A DNA stretch of 64,000 nucleotides, taken from NCBI GenBank assembly GCA_012934845.2, contig WNNJ02001682.1, positions 1 to 64,000 on the forward strand, read 5' to 3'. The notes beneath the pieces are model-generated. The model did not search any database and was not told the DNA's origin. It saw only the letters and a program-made list of their open reading frames with translations. The DNA is from Pomphorhynchus laevis. Its lineage: Eukaryota; Acanthocephala; Palaeacanthocephala; Echinorhynchida; Pomphorhynchidae. How positions within the stretch are numbered: position 1 is the stretch's first letter; each line of letters opens with the position of its first letter. Position numbers and translations under genes: made by a program. Below, piece after piece: positions 31,336 to 42,062 of the stretch.

Positions 31336-33303
31336 TTATGATCCTCTTATCAAGATGAATGTGCTCCAACTTCTCAATAAGATGCGTGTGATTAACTGAG
31401 TCGAACGCTTTTGAGAAATCAAAGAAAATGACATCAACTGGTATACCTTGATCATAATAGTGATACCAATTTCACGTGCATGTACAAGATTAGTAGTCGT
31501 GGAATAACCTTTTCGGAAGCCATGCTGTACTGGGTTCAAAATTTGAAATCTATCTAGAAATTCTATTATTCGTCGCTTAATCGATCTATCTAGCACACGA
31601 CAACACACGCTAGTGAGACTAATATGCCTATAATTGTCAATGGACAAACTATACCCTTTCTTATAAATAAGACAGATGATGGAATTCCGCCAATCAGAAG
31701 GAACAACACCAAAAGCAAGAGACGCAGAGAAAATATTGTAAAGCGGATGACATATTCTGTCAGCGATGTTGCGCAGATATACGGGCGGTAAGCCATCTGA
31801 ACCCACACCTGCTTTGCATTTAAGTTTCCGAAGCTCTTGGAGAACATCATCACATCGGAAGAGGTCTCTGATGTCATCTCCGGGCAATTCAAATGTACAC
31901 GGATCACCCATTGTCACATCCTTATGATCAAGATTCAAAGAATGGAAACGATTTCCAAACATATTTGATATCTGCAAAGAATCAGTTATGAAGTTCCCAT
32001 CGTCACGCTGTATGCAATTTATAGGTTTACAGCGCGTATGCTTAGCAGTCACATACCTAAAGAAAGAGCGGGGATCACGGTGACAGTTTATACTTAGCTG
32101 TTTTTCGAAAGATCGCCTACCAGTTCGCTTCATGGACGTAACGAGGTTTCGCCATTTCTTATAAGTGCTGAAATTAGCTCTGTCTTTACGATAGTCATTA
32201 AAGGCCTTACGTCTCATCTTTAAAGCATGTTTTATGTCGCTATTAAACCAAGGCGGTGAGATCGATGTCAAACAGTGTTTACTCTGAAGAGGTGAGAAAC
32301 GATTAAGGAGGTGGTACAGAGTATCCCTGAAAAACTGCCATGAATATTCGACGCCAACATCAAAAGCATCCAACCACTTTACCCTAACGATATATTTATT
32401 TACTAGAGCAAAGTCAGTTATGAATGGGTTTACATACGACGTCGTATTTACGCCATGTGAGTATACATCACTCAGCCCAATCGAAATTACCACATGATCT
32501 GAATGACCTATTGGGTCTAGATAGCTTAATCTATCGAGAATGTCATATGGTACAGTAAGGCATAAATCCAAAAGTGAATGTGAATCCAGTGAAAATCTTG
32601 TACTCTGACTGACATGTTGCTTAAGAGCCAAGCAGTTTATTAAGCCAAGTAGCTTCAAACTCTCGACATCCGAGTCATTGAAAGTGTAATTAACCCTATT
32701 GACAGATGGCATGTTGAAATCACTAAGTACTACAAATCTATCACAATAACAACTTCTCTCCATTAAAGCAGCTATGCTATCTGTGTTTGATCTTGCAGAA
32801 CGATACACAGTCAATACCGTTATTGGGTGTTGACAATATAGCTTAATACACAATGCTTCATTATGGTTAATAGCATCATTAAGAGTTTCAATTACTCGGA
32901 ATTGAAGCCTATTAGAGATATACGCGATAACACCTCCTCCAATCTTGCCTGTTCTATCACTTCTACTTATGCTGTATCCCTCAATGAATATATCTACGTC
33001 TGCTATTGACGAGCTAAGCCAAGATTCTGTGAAAATACCTACATCTGGTACGATATCTTGAAAGAGACATTTTATTTCATCTAACTTATTAAGTAGACTA
33101 CGAATATTCGAGTAGATAATTTTTAAACCACCAATATTTGTGCTCAACTTTAAGGAAGAATCGCGAAGAGATTTTCGAAATTCACGAATACACCGATCGA
33201 CATTGAGGCAAGGTGAAACAGTGAATATTTCACGTCTTAGGCGGAGGGCGCCAAAGTGGTAAGAAGGTTTGCAGGATTGAGCACATCTGACAGTCCCTTC
33301 CAA
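31336..33303 (-). CDS. Family D ORF2, endonuclease and N-terminal RT
   Basis: A 655-codon frame encodes an apurinic-type endonuclease (IIYSNIRSLLNKLDEIK, FTESWLSSSIADVDIF, GGGVIAYISN, FVVLSDFNMPSVN, GHSDHVVISI), a linker (PPWFNSDIKHALKMRRKAF), and RT fingers (GVGSDGLPPVYLRNI, VPSDWRNSIICLIYKKG, NYRHISLTSVCCRVLDRSI, QHGFRKGYSTTTNLV). The enzyme nicks target DNA and primes reverse transcription. The frame shifts before the palm. The first codon of the open frame is TTG at the site where families A and B have ATG, so the start may have decayed. Confidence 0.88.
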   Translation of the reverse strand: MEGTVRCAQSCKPSYHFGALRLRREIFTVSPCLNVDRCIREFRKSLRDSSLKLSTNIGGLKIIYSNIRSLLNKLDEIKCLFQDIVPDVGIFTESWLSSSIADVDIFIEGYSISRSDRTGKIGGGVIAYISNRLQFRVIETLNDAINHNEALCIKLYCQHPITVLTVYRSARSNTDSIAALMERSCYCDRFVVLSDFNMPSVNRVNYTFNDSDVESLKLLGLINCLALKQHVSQSTRFSLDSHSLLDLCLTVPYDILDRLSYLDPIGHSDHVVISIGLSDVYSHGVNTTSYVNPFITDFALVNKYIVRVKWLDAFDVGVEYSWQFFRDTLYHLLNRFSPLQSKHCLTSISPPWFNSDIKHALKMRRKAFNDYRKDRANFSTYKKWRNLVTSMKRTGRRSFEKQLSINCHRDPRSFFRYVTAKHTRCKPINCIQRDDGNFITDSLQISNMFGNRFHSLNLDHKDVTMGDPCTFELPGDDIRDLFRCDDVLQELRKLKCKAGVGSDGLPPVYLRNIADRICHPLYNIFSASLAFGVVPSDWRNSIICLIYKKGYSLSIDNYRHISLTSVCCRVLDRSIKRRIIEFLDRFQILNPVQHGFRKGYSTTTNLVHAREIGITIMIKVYQLMSFSLISQKRSTQLITRILLRSWSTFILIRGS

Positions 33304-34249
33304 TGAATATGTAGACGCCTCCGCACAACTCGAAAATTTTGTATTGTCAAATTTTTTTCACCCAACTCTAATCGACATGCTAACTCTGATTTGGCCTCTT
33401 TCAAACGTAATCGATCATCTATGCTCAGATCGCGTAGCAGACATATACTCGACCCTTTCAAAAGATATGCGCCGTTAAAGATTATGTGAATAATTTCAGC
33501 AGAGTTGAACATTACTTTGAGCAGTCTGGATCTCAACTCATTACTTATCTTACCGAGACGAAAAGCGGCCTTTATCTTCATGATCTTAACAACTTCGTCT
33601 TGACATTCATGCAATATCACCGAAAGAATGGATTGTAAATGACCCAAGTCGTCATCTAATCGTGCCTGGCTATTTATAGCGACACATTCCTTTACGTTTG
33701 CAATAATTACACACTGTTCATGGTTATAAAAGTCTTCCCTTCTTCGAGGTACCTGACGAGAGTCATATGCAGATGCCATGCTATTAAGTGAAGGAGTGTC
33801 TTGAGAGTTAATCACATTTGCTTCTGAAACACCTCTAAGAAGTACAGATCTAGTCATGCCTACTTCATGTTGAATGTTATCTGGCGTCATTATTGAAGAT
33901 TTTATGGATTCATGTTGAGGTTGTGTGGTTATTACAGAAGATCGTCGTCGCGATATTTGCAGTTGCGAGTTGTGAGCCATTTCTGAGCGGACAGCAGATA
34001 CGGTCGTATCGTCGTTATCCACCCGGTTGTTATTACTACCAGACTGTGATTTTGCTTCGCCGCACAAAATCCGCAATAGAATGGTGGCCCGTCACCAGTA
34101 TCATCACCCAAATCACAAATTTGTGTTACCGATGTCCAAATTTGACAACCGCTAGTTGAACGTCCCACTTGTACACTCTCGAATTTCCTGTTGTTTTTGG
34201 TATCCCCTGAGTTTGCTTGCCTACCTCTTGATACATTTTTTTGACACAT
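33237..34249 (-). pseudogene. Family D ORF1 with CGFC module
   Basis: It starts MCQKNVSRGRQANSGDTKN and carries SGCQIWTSV...PPFYCGFCAAK, a W...CGFC zinc-like module shared with families A and B. A frameshift near 34050 leads to a Ser/Gln-rich region, then an RRM-like part (CVIIANVKECVAINSQARLD, KIKAAFRLGKISNELRSRLL) and a basic C-terminus (EKNLTIQNFRVVRRRLHIHW). Such ORF1 proteins bind the element RNA. One disruption is visible. Confidence 0.75.
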
Positions 34250-34352
34250 TGCCAGGATTCTCGATTCGTCTTTGATTGTTCAAAGATAATTGAACAATTA
34301 TTGTATGTTTTTTATTGTAAGAATTTTAATAACCAAGACTTTTTAACTCCGT

Positions 34353-34415
34353 TGAAGTAATCGTTGCAATCGATGTAATCGTTGTAAACGTTGTAATCGT
34401 AATAATCGTAGTAAT
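34353..34415 (-). repeat. 9-bp degenerate tandem array, about 7 units, 5' of family D
   Basis: Seven 9-mers of the type CGTTGTAAT (plus strand) lie end to end at 34353-34415, about 100 bp upstream of the D ORF1 start. The units vary at two to four positions, so the array is older than those of A and B, but it occupies the same place. Confidence 0.7.
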
Positions 34416-34469
34416 AGAGGTGTATTTATTTTAGATTGTAAGTATTTGTTATCAAGATAGTTTAAGCAA

Positions 34470-35161
34470 TTGAATAGTGAGTGCGAGATATGATTGTACA
34501 CCATGTGAAACAATAAACATTGTGTATATTAATCTGTCAAACTTTTTTAAGGTGATTTTTAAGGTTATTCGGATGTTTTTTGTTTATGATGTGATAACGG
34601 AGCTCAAGAAGCTCAAATCATCTGGTTCTATATGTCCTGATCTCCTTCCACCAATATACTTGAATAATCATACCGACGTTATCGCTGTTAATTTGTATTG
34701 GATCGTTATACAAAAGAGGCAATCGATATTCTGTGGAAAGTTATATACCTGTGAGTTTAACTTATGTATCTTACCGTATATTGGATAAGGCATTGTGTCG
34801 TGAAATCAGCAACTACCTAAATACTAATAGCTTATTGGACCATAATCAACATGGCTTTCGGAAAAAATCACTCGACTGTGACGAATATTTTGATAGGTCA
34901 GGCAAGTTGGGGTTACCTAGTAGATGAAGTATTAAATGTCGACGTTGTATTTTTTGATTTCTCGAAGGCTTTTTACGTGTTCGTCATGATAAATTGATTC
35001 GTAAAATGCAGGCATTGAATATCAATACTATTATTCGTTGGGTAGATGGCTGCATATCAGACCGCTCGGATCAAGTATGGGTTAATGATATTTTCTCTTA
35101 TCGATACCCCGTTCATGCTGGCATCCCTCAAAGTTCGGAATTGGGTCCACTGCTATTATTT
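34470..35161 (+). mobile_element. Degraded CR1/Jockey-like RT fragment
   Basis: Scattered frames give ELKKLKSSGSICPDLLPPIY, VSLTYVSYRILDKALCREIS, DHNQHGFRKKS, DVVFFDFSKAF and HAGIPQSSELGPLLLFF in RT order. The wording is close to family D. The sequence is many times broken and is cut within the GPLL motif by the family B copy that begins at about 35162. Confidence 0.7.
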
Positions 35162-36893
35162 TTTCTGATTTTAACTATAAATTACTTTCAACAAACCCAA
35201 CTCATATTCTCGGCGATGCTCTCGACATCATTGCTGTTCCTAGCAGCGTCAAAGACTATACATCCTTGTCAAATACTGATCACGGTTTGTCCGATCATTT
35301 ACTTGTCACTCTTACTCTTACTCGTCCCCATCCTCCTTCTCCGCCTCCGCCGTTATCCACACAAGTCGACCCTGGAAACTTCTCGATATCCCTATCCTCT
35401 GCACACCCTTACTCAATTCTTCACTCTTTTCACTTCCTCATAACTATCCTCTTCCGATGATGTCTGCATTCTGTTTAATTCTGAACTAACGTCGATCCTC
35501 AATAACCTTCTGCCTAGTCGACTCCGACGTTCTCAGCGCTTGCGCCATGCTCCCTGGTTTGATTCTGACTGTAGTCTTTCTAAGAGTCGACTCCGTCACT
35601 CTTTTCGGGTGTATAATCGCATTCTTAAACGTGCTCCCAACTCACTCACTCCAAATCTCCGTGATACCTATTTTTCTTTACACCGTTTACATCTCATTCT
35701 TATACGTACTAAACGTACTCTCTTTTGGCGAAATGAACTCGAGTCTTCTTCCAACTCTGAATCTCATTGGAATATCTTAAACTCAATTCTTTCACGATCA
35801 TCTACCCCTTGTAATATAAATCCTGATGATTTTTCTTCTTATCTAAAAACTAAGCTATCTAATTTACTTTCCCTATTACCCATAGTCCCATTGTACCCAC
35901 TCTTTTCTTTTGATTTATCGTCTGCTTTTGACATCGTCGATCACTCGATTCTTCTCCATCGCCTTCGTCATGATTATGACTTCTCTTTACCAACTGTATC
36001 ATGGTTTTCTTTATATCTATCAAACCGTACATTTCGCGTCTATTCTAACTCTTCTCTCCCATCCTTCATCCATCTCGTCCGGTGTTCATCAAGGCTCCAT
36101 ATTAGGCCCTATGCTTTTCTCTCTTCTTCTCGGTGACTTGTCTTCGATTTCTCCTACATTTAACTTCCATGTTATGCAGTATGCTGATGACATCCTCATA
36201 TATGATCGTGCACCAGTTTATCGTACTCACGATCTTAATGTTTCTGCTTCCGACAGTCTTGTCTCGATTTCTAATCATCTATATGCCCTTCGCCTTTCTC
36301 TGAATCCTGATAAATCCAAAATTTTGTGGATCCTACCTCGACGCCTCGGCTTCGAACCTCCCTCCGTATCATTAAATTCTACAATTCTTCCTATCGTTGA
36401 TAATCTCGTTTTCCTAGGCTTCCATTTTGACAACCGACTTTCACTTAAACCTTTCGTTAGAGATAAAGTACGCTCATCTACCTTGATACTCCGCAACCTC
36501 CGTCAAGTTCGTAGATTGATCGAAATCCCTTCTTGTATGATTCTCATATCTCTCTCCTTTTTTCTAGACTCGATTATTGTCTTATTATATTTTCCAACTC
36601 AAGTAAATCCACTCTTCTTCTCCTACAACACATCGTTAACGCAGCCGTCCGAATTATCCTCCGTCTTCGTCGTTTTGATCATACATCCTATTATCTTGCT
36701 CATCTCGATTTGCCTACAATTTATTATCGTGTTCAAATTCGTCCTCTGCTCGTTGCTTTCCGCCTTGTAACTTATCATACTCCTTCATTTCTCCACGATC
36801 CTTTTCTTGATAATTATCGTCCTATTTACTGTTCCTTGCATTCCTGTAAATCCCTTCATTTACATTTCCCAAACAACTCTACCTCCTTTAAAA
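35162..36893 (+). mobile_element. Family B LINE copy B2, truncated at both ends
   Basis: The copy starts in the endonuclease region (SDFNYKLLSTNPTHILGDAL) and continues with SDHLLVTLTL, RHAPWFDSDCSLSK, RT (DLSSAFDIVDHSILL near 35915, MQYADDILIYDRA near 36175) and thumb (LRRFDHTSYYL). A deletion of several hundred bases joins YPLFSF to DLSSAFD near 35905. The 3' end is cut at NNSTSFK and continues directly as the antisense tail of a family A copy. Confidence 0.82.
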
Positions 36894-36894
36894 A

Positions 36895-38282
36895 TATATA
36901 TTTTAACGTGGCAAATGCATGCCAGGGCACGCTTACATGACCATAACAAACCAAAAATGTAAATCATGTGTCGAGGTGAGAACGGAGGGTTTTTGAATTG
37001 ATAAAGAAGCGCGGCAGACGTCGAGAGGAAGTTGATTCCAGGCAAGTGGGGCGGCAACAAGGAAGGATCGGATACCGTAGTTGTTAGAGTAATTGGGAAT
37101 GTGGAGTAAGACGATATGACGGGAACGCAACGATAGCGAGGTTGGGCGAGTGTCGTCTAATAAAGAAAGGGTTTATGAACGATGGGGAGCCGACAGCAAT
37201 GAGACAAAAAGTTACGATAAGAAGGCGAAGTTTGATGCGGATGTGGATGGTGGGCGAGGAGAGTTGGTCAAGATATGTGGATGTGTGGTCGAAGCGACGG
37301 AGACGAAAGAGCACTCGAACGGCGGTGTTGATTATTCGTTGTAGAGGTAGGATGATGGATTTTGGAGAATTGGCGAAAAGGCTAAGGCAGTAATCGATTT
37401 TAGGGAAAAGAAGCGATGAAAGAAGAGACATACAAGAACGGAAGTCGATAAGGGGGCGGATACGGCAAATGTCACGAAGAATTAAGTTAGACGAGCGGAC
37501 CTTGTCACGGACGAAGGGTTTAAGGGCAAGGTGATCATCGAAATGGAAGTTTAGGAAAGTGAGATTGTGGTCTATGGGGTGATCGATGAGGCAAAATATT
37601 CAGTGGGAAGAGATATGCTTGGTTTACGGGGGATGATCCACATTATTTTGGAATTGTCGGGATTTAGAACGAGATAGAGATTGGAAAGACGTTTGTAGAT
37701 AGAAGAAAAACAGTTGGAGGCACAAATGCTGATATCGTGTATGCGATGTGCGGGTGCATGAGCATAGATGGTAGGCCAGGAGAGTTGAGCAAGATAGATA
37801 TGAGGATGAATGGTCGAAGCGACGGAGACGAAAGAGCACTCGAACGGCGGAGTTGATGATGCGTTGTATGGGTAGGATGATTGTTTTTGGAGAATTGGCG
37901 AAAAAGCTGAGTCAGTAATCGATTTTAGGGAAAAGAAACGATTAGAAAAGATACATATCGATGAGCACATGGATTTAAGTATGGGGGTAGGCAGGATATT
38001 GGCAGGTGAAGTTTTGTTGGGCAAAGACATGAGGACAGATGAGACTTCGTCAGGTGAGACAGGGAGAAGTTGAAAGAGTTCCAGGAGGATGAGGCAAGGC
38101 GAGTAGCAGTAAGATGGAATTAAGACGGGGTTGTGAGAGAGCAACGTGGATACTTTGGTCTGAAGAAATGACGAATAATAATGGGGATTGATATTGCAAG
38201 GCGAAGAGGAGCGAGGAAGGATTGAGTTAAAAGTATGCCAGAGAGTTTTATAGTTTAATGAAGTGTTGATTTTATGCTGTCA
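36895..38282 (-). mobile_element. Family A LINE copy A3, rearranged
   Basis: On the minus strand this has the 3' tail with hairpin (36917-36932) and thumb (KPFVRDK, LQRIINTAVRVLFRLRRFDH). A short RT piece (37600-37770) follows, ending YAHAPAHRIHDI, then a second thumb piece (37770-37940) and the linker region (DEVSSVLMSLPNKTS, 38070-37990), up to about 38282. The repeated thumb and missing palm show internal rearrangement. Its 3' tail faces the cut 3' end of B2. Confidence 0.75.
36917..36932 (-). promoter_or_regulatory. 3' hairpin of A3, variant stem
   Basis: The sense sequence is GCGTGCCCTGGCATGC. Relative to the standard A stem (GCGTGC/GCACGC), one arm changes C to T, giving a G-T wobble, so pairing is retained. 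Confidence 0.65.
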
Positions 38283-38477
38283 TATATAATGACAATAATA
38301 TAATAATATAAAAATATCCATTACATTATATTATATGAAGAGGTTAATTTAGACCGAAACAAATGAAAGGAATCGTAGAATGGGTTATTGAAAAAAGAAA
38401 CAACAGCCTGATTTATACGATTTAAGTATTACATCGATAAACGACATCTTATTGCTTTCTGTTTTATAAATTTTCAT
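38283..38477. other. AT-rich stretch between LINE fragments
   Basis: Simple AT-rich DNA with TATAATATAATAA-like runs. No gene or repeat family is recognised. Confidence 0.4.
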
Positions 38478-38715
38478 ACCCATTCATTTATCAACCTTCC
38501 TTTTCTCGACAATTCTCGTCCTGTCTACTGTTCCTTGCGTTCCCGTAATCCGTAATTCCCTTCTTTTACATGTCCCAAACTACTCTACCTCTTTTGGCTT
38601 CCGCTCCTTCGTTGTGGCTGATTTTCTATTGTGGAATCATCTGCCCATTCATATCCGACAATCAACATCAATGCCGTGTTTCAAACGAATAATCTTATGT
38701 CATTTAAACAATTAA
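38478..38715 (+). mobile_element. Family B LINE, C-terminal ORF2 scrap
   Basis: The sequence aligns with the end of family B ORF2: LLLHVPNYSTSFGFRSF, LLWNHLPIHIRQSTSMPCFK. It has neither 3' tail nor hairpin. This is a short remnant. Confidence 0.7.
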
Positions 38716-39044
38716 TTAATAAACCGAAGTTGAAAAAATTATTGCTAGCTTTATCGTTAGTTGTTAATGGTTTATTGATGGTCAATTTGTTAATGGTTTG
38801 CCCATGGTTTGACAATAGACAAAGTGTTGTTTACAAAGGGCTCAAAAAAAAGATAGCACGCATTTTTACAACAGTTTCAATAAATTCATTTCGTTTTAAA
38901 AGTGTATTTAATTAATCATAAATCAACGACGTGTTGGCACTCGATGTGACACACTTGCGCATGCGTATATTCTCTTAAACTAATCATTTTATTTTTCATC
39001 ACTAATCCTTTCAAATTCTACGGTAATAATTTATACGTAAAGTC
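38716..39044. other. Stretch without a recognised gene
   Basis: The frame from 38716 to 38915 has no family resemblance. A direct repeat (GGTTTATTGATGG, GGTTTGCCCATGG-like) and AT-rich DNA are all I see. Confidence 0.35.
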
Positions 39045-39575
39045 TAAAAGCTTCAACAACATTGTCTCCCTGCTACTCGCCTCGCGTCATCTCAAAACCC
39101 CGTCTCCATTCCATATCACTGATACTCGCATCATCCTCCCGGAACTCTTTCATCTGCTCCATATTATACCTGACGAAGTCTCATCTGCCCTCATGTCCTT
39201 GCCCAACGAAACCTCATCTGCCCTCATGTCCTTGCCCAACAAAACCTCACCTGACGATCCCCTGCCTGCCCTCATACTTAAATTCATATGCTCATCAATA
39301 TCCCGTTTCCTCACCACTTTGTTTATCTCGTCCATCCGCAGTCGTATGTTCCCTTCACACTGGAAATTTGCAATCGTTCGTCCCCTCCTTAAGAAACAAT
39401 CGCTCGACCCCTCCCTTCCTTCTAGCAATCGCACCATTTCACTACTCCCTAATCTTTCTAAGCTCTTAGAACGCTTCATCTTAATACAGATCAACGTTTA
39501 TTCTCTTCATATAATCTGTATCCTACTTTCCAATCCGCTTTCCGCTATAATCACTCTACAGAAATCGCCTGCTTG
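39045..39575 (+). mobile_element. Family A LINE, linker and RT finger fragment
   Basis: It encodes the segment before and at the start of RT (LYLTKSHLPSCPCPTK in one frame, FPSHWKFAIVRPLLKKQSLD in another) and ends at TEIACLT near 39573. A 33-bp unit (TCATCTGCCCTCATGTCC and on) is tandemly duplicated at about 39181-39246. The copy lacks both ends. Confidence 0.8.
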
Positions 39576-39690
39576 ACTGCAAAAGTCATAAATATTTAAA
39601 TTGTTTAAATGAGATCGGATTCGGTGTTTTATAATATCAAAATTTAGATATTTACATCAGTATATTAAACATTATTAACATGCTTGCTCT

Positions 39691-39946
39691 GATTGTGGCA
39701 CGATATTATCCTCACAGGTTTGATCTTTTCCTTGATACAGCAGGACGCTACTAATCAGTCTGGGTGGGTCTCATCAGCTACTGACTCAGATCTACATTTC
39801 ACGTTTCGACCCTTATTATCTGCTTTCTCCGTGCACTGATGCTGATCTGATTAAATTCAGGACGTCTGTATCGCGATTCAACGCAACGCTACATCCACTA
39901 AGCTGGCTGATTCAGTGGTGTAGATATACATTTCTGTATATTACTT
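39691..39946 (-). mobile_element. tRNA-derived SINE, copy 2
   Basis: The reverse complement matches 9618-9871 over its full length with scattered differences, from TAATATACAGAAATGTATAT to GATAATATCGTGCCACAATC. The box-B-like region is more decayed (CTGAATTTAATCAGATC). Unlike copy 1, it has no fold-back copy of its end. Confidence 0.75.
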
Positions 39947-40039
39947 AACATGTAATTACCATATACAATTCAGGGTAGATGAATATAGCGAATATGACAT
40001 CTGTTGGTATTAAATCTTAATATAATAAAGTTTTATTAT

Positions 40040-41680
40040 TATATACAGGGCTTTGATCGAAAAGGCCAAATTGCCCGCTCATCGTACATTACAACACATG
40101 AAACAAACATATCAATTACAACAAAACCAAGGGTAAGAACTTCAAATGCTGCCTTGATCAGCGTGTCTTATGTAGTCCAAGTGTTGACCATGGCTTTGAA
40201 TTGGCTCAATGATGACGCAGTCATTATGTCGTGAGGCAATGCGTTCCACAACTTTCTCACTCTGCGTGACAATCGCGATACCATTAATAACTTTCCAATT
40301 TGTCTTGCGCGTAACGCGAGATAATGACCTCTGCGACTTTGTCAGACATTCAATTCAACACATTCACATGGGTAGCCGTCTATCCCCTTTACTATAGACC
40401 ACATCGCAAACAGATCCAGAACGAGTAGTCTGGCTTGCACTGATATCATGCCTATTGAAGTCAAACGATCGCTATAACTCATCATTTTACATCCTCTAAC
40501 GAGCTTGCTGTCACGACGTAGAATTCTCTCCAAATACCTCATTTCATCTCTTGTAGAAGGGAATGATGCCTGAATAGCATATTCGATATGGGGGAAACAA
40601 GCTTATTACATAGCAGAGCAAAATACTGAGGAGTTATTGACAAGAAACAAGTTTTAATTAGATTAATCATCTTCCTTGCTGAACTGCAACGTATTTCAGT
40701 ATCCATTCTAGTTTTAAGTAACGATTGCGTAAGTTTGCAAAGATCACGAACCTGATTGGTCGAAATGATACTATATGTCCCGACACTATACAAGGAAGAC
40801 ACATTGGACCTGCTGAGACGAATGTGTGAGCACTTAGAAATTTTTAATAATACCCAAGTATTAACACTCCATGTATAAACTCTATCAATGTCACGCTGTA
40901 AGCGGATATGGTCATCTGCAGATATGACCTCACAATAAATTTTGATGTCGTCAACAAAGGCTGAACACAGACAATAGAGCTGTGTGAGTAAACTGTTCAT
41001 GAACATGTTAAACAATATAGGTCCTAGTACAGAACCCTAAGGAACTCCTGAATTAAATGTGGTGAGGATAGGGTACTACAAACTCGTACTCTGAAAGATC
41101 TGTTAGATAGAAAATTTCTAATCCATCCTATAACTGAGATATTAATGCCGTAGGTCGCCACTGTTTAAATGAGGAGGCTATGAGAACACGGTCAAACGCA
41201 CGATTAAAATCGAACAGAATAACGTCAACTGACTTTCCTTGAGACATGGATTCAGTTCAGGTCTCACGGGCAGACAAAAAGTTGGTAAGGCAAGAACGCC
41301 TTTTCTGAAGCAATGTTGCATTAAGCTATGCTTACATGATATGCTCAAGTGTCTAAATATATGTTCGTAAATGATCCTTATTAATACCTTACCCAAATGA
41401 CTTTTAAGACTTATAGCTCGATAGTTGTCTGCTAGCCGTGGGTCACCCTTTTTGAATACTGGCACCACTATCGCACTATTTAATTCAGACGGTACCTTCA
41501 TGCTATCCAGAAATGCCTGAAACAAGCTAGTGACCGAAGAAGCCAAATGTTGACTCATCACCCTGAGTAGATACGGATGAATATCATCAGTACCTGAAGA
41601 AGATGAAGACGAAAAATGTGATAACTTCCAAGCCATATCATCCACATCGATTACAATGGGAGCGTTATGCATGTAGGAAA
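40040..41680 (-). mobile_element. CR1/Jockey-like LINE fragment, family F
   Basis: Minus-strand frames in order are GTDDIHPYLLRVMSQHLASS, ELNSAIVVPVFKKGDPRLAD, NYRAISLKSHLGKVLIRIIY (41672-41178), then the palm AFVDDIKIYCEVISADDHIR and the thumb LLKTRMDTEIRCSSARKMIN (41015-40539), LERILRRDSKLVRGCKMMSY (40542-40342) and a C-terminal WNALPHDI-like motif near 40240. The catalytic motif is FVDD. Frames are interrupted at least twice. The 5' part with ORF1 and endonuclease is missing. Confidence 0.8.
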
Positions 41681-41839
41681 ACTGACTGACTGAACACTAT
41701 CTTCTATCTTGGTAATTAAAATATCTTCTATCTTGCTTATTAAAATTCTTAAAAGAACAAAAATTTAAAGAGCTTAAGCATACAAGATTAACATACACAA
41801 TCTAAAGTAAATACAGAAAGAATTCTTTGCGACGAAACC

Positions 41840-42021
41840 CATCGACGACAACCATCGACGACAACCATCGACGACAACCATCGACGACAACCATCGACGA
41901 CAACCATCGACGACAACCATCGACGACAACCATCGACGACAACCATCGACGACAACCATCGACGACAACCATCGACGACAACCATCGACGACAACTATCG
42001 ACGACAACCATAGACGACAAC
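41840..42021 (+). repeat. 13-bp tandem array, 14 units, 5' end of A4
   Basis: The unit CATCGACGACAAC repeats 14 times, ending 42 bp before the ORF1 ATG at 42063. The unit sequence is the same as in A1 (25 units) and A5 (18 units). The last units carry the same variants as the ORF1-proximal units of A1 (an A in place of G), so they share descent. Confidence 0.97.
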
Positions 42022-42062
42022 CATCGGTTGAAAAATTGATTGAAATACATTCTTACAAGTTT

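Larger units (their letters stand above)
30836..34415 (-). mobile_element. Family D LINE (CR1/Jockey-like), 3'-truncated
   Basis: Minus-strand order: a 9-bp array (34415-34353), ORF1 (34249-33237), ORF2 (33303 onwards) with endonuclease and RT, then degraded palm and thumb (YADDLKFG-like near 31230; CCITKRLIGHTRRALIGIDP near 30950) cut at SPACYP near 30836. ORF1 has one frameshift and ORF2 a frameshift near 31450. It lacks the A/B/C hairpin because the 3' end is lost. It shares the CGFC module with families A and B but has a CR1-like endonuclease and RT. Confidence 0.85.
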
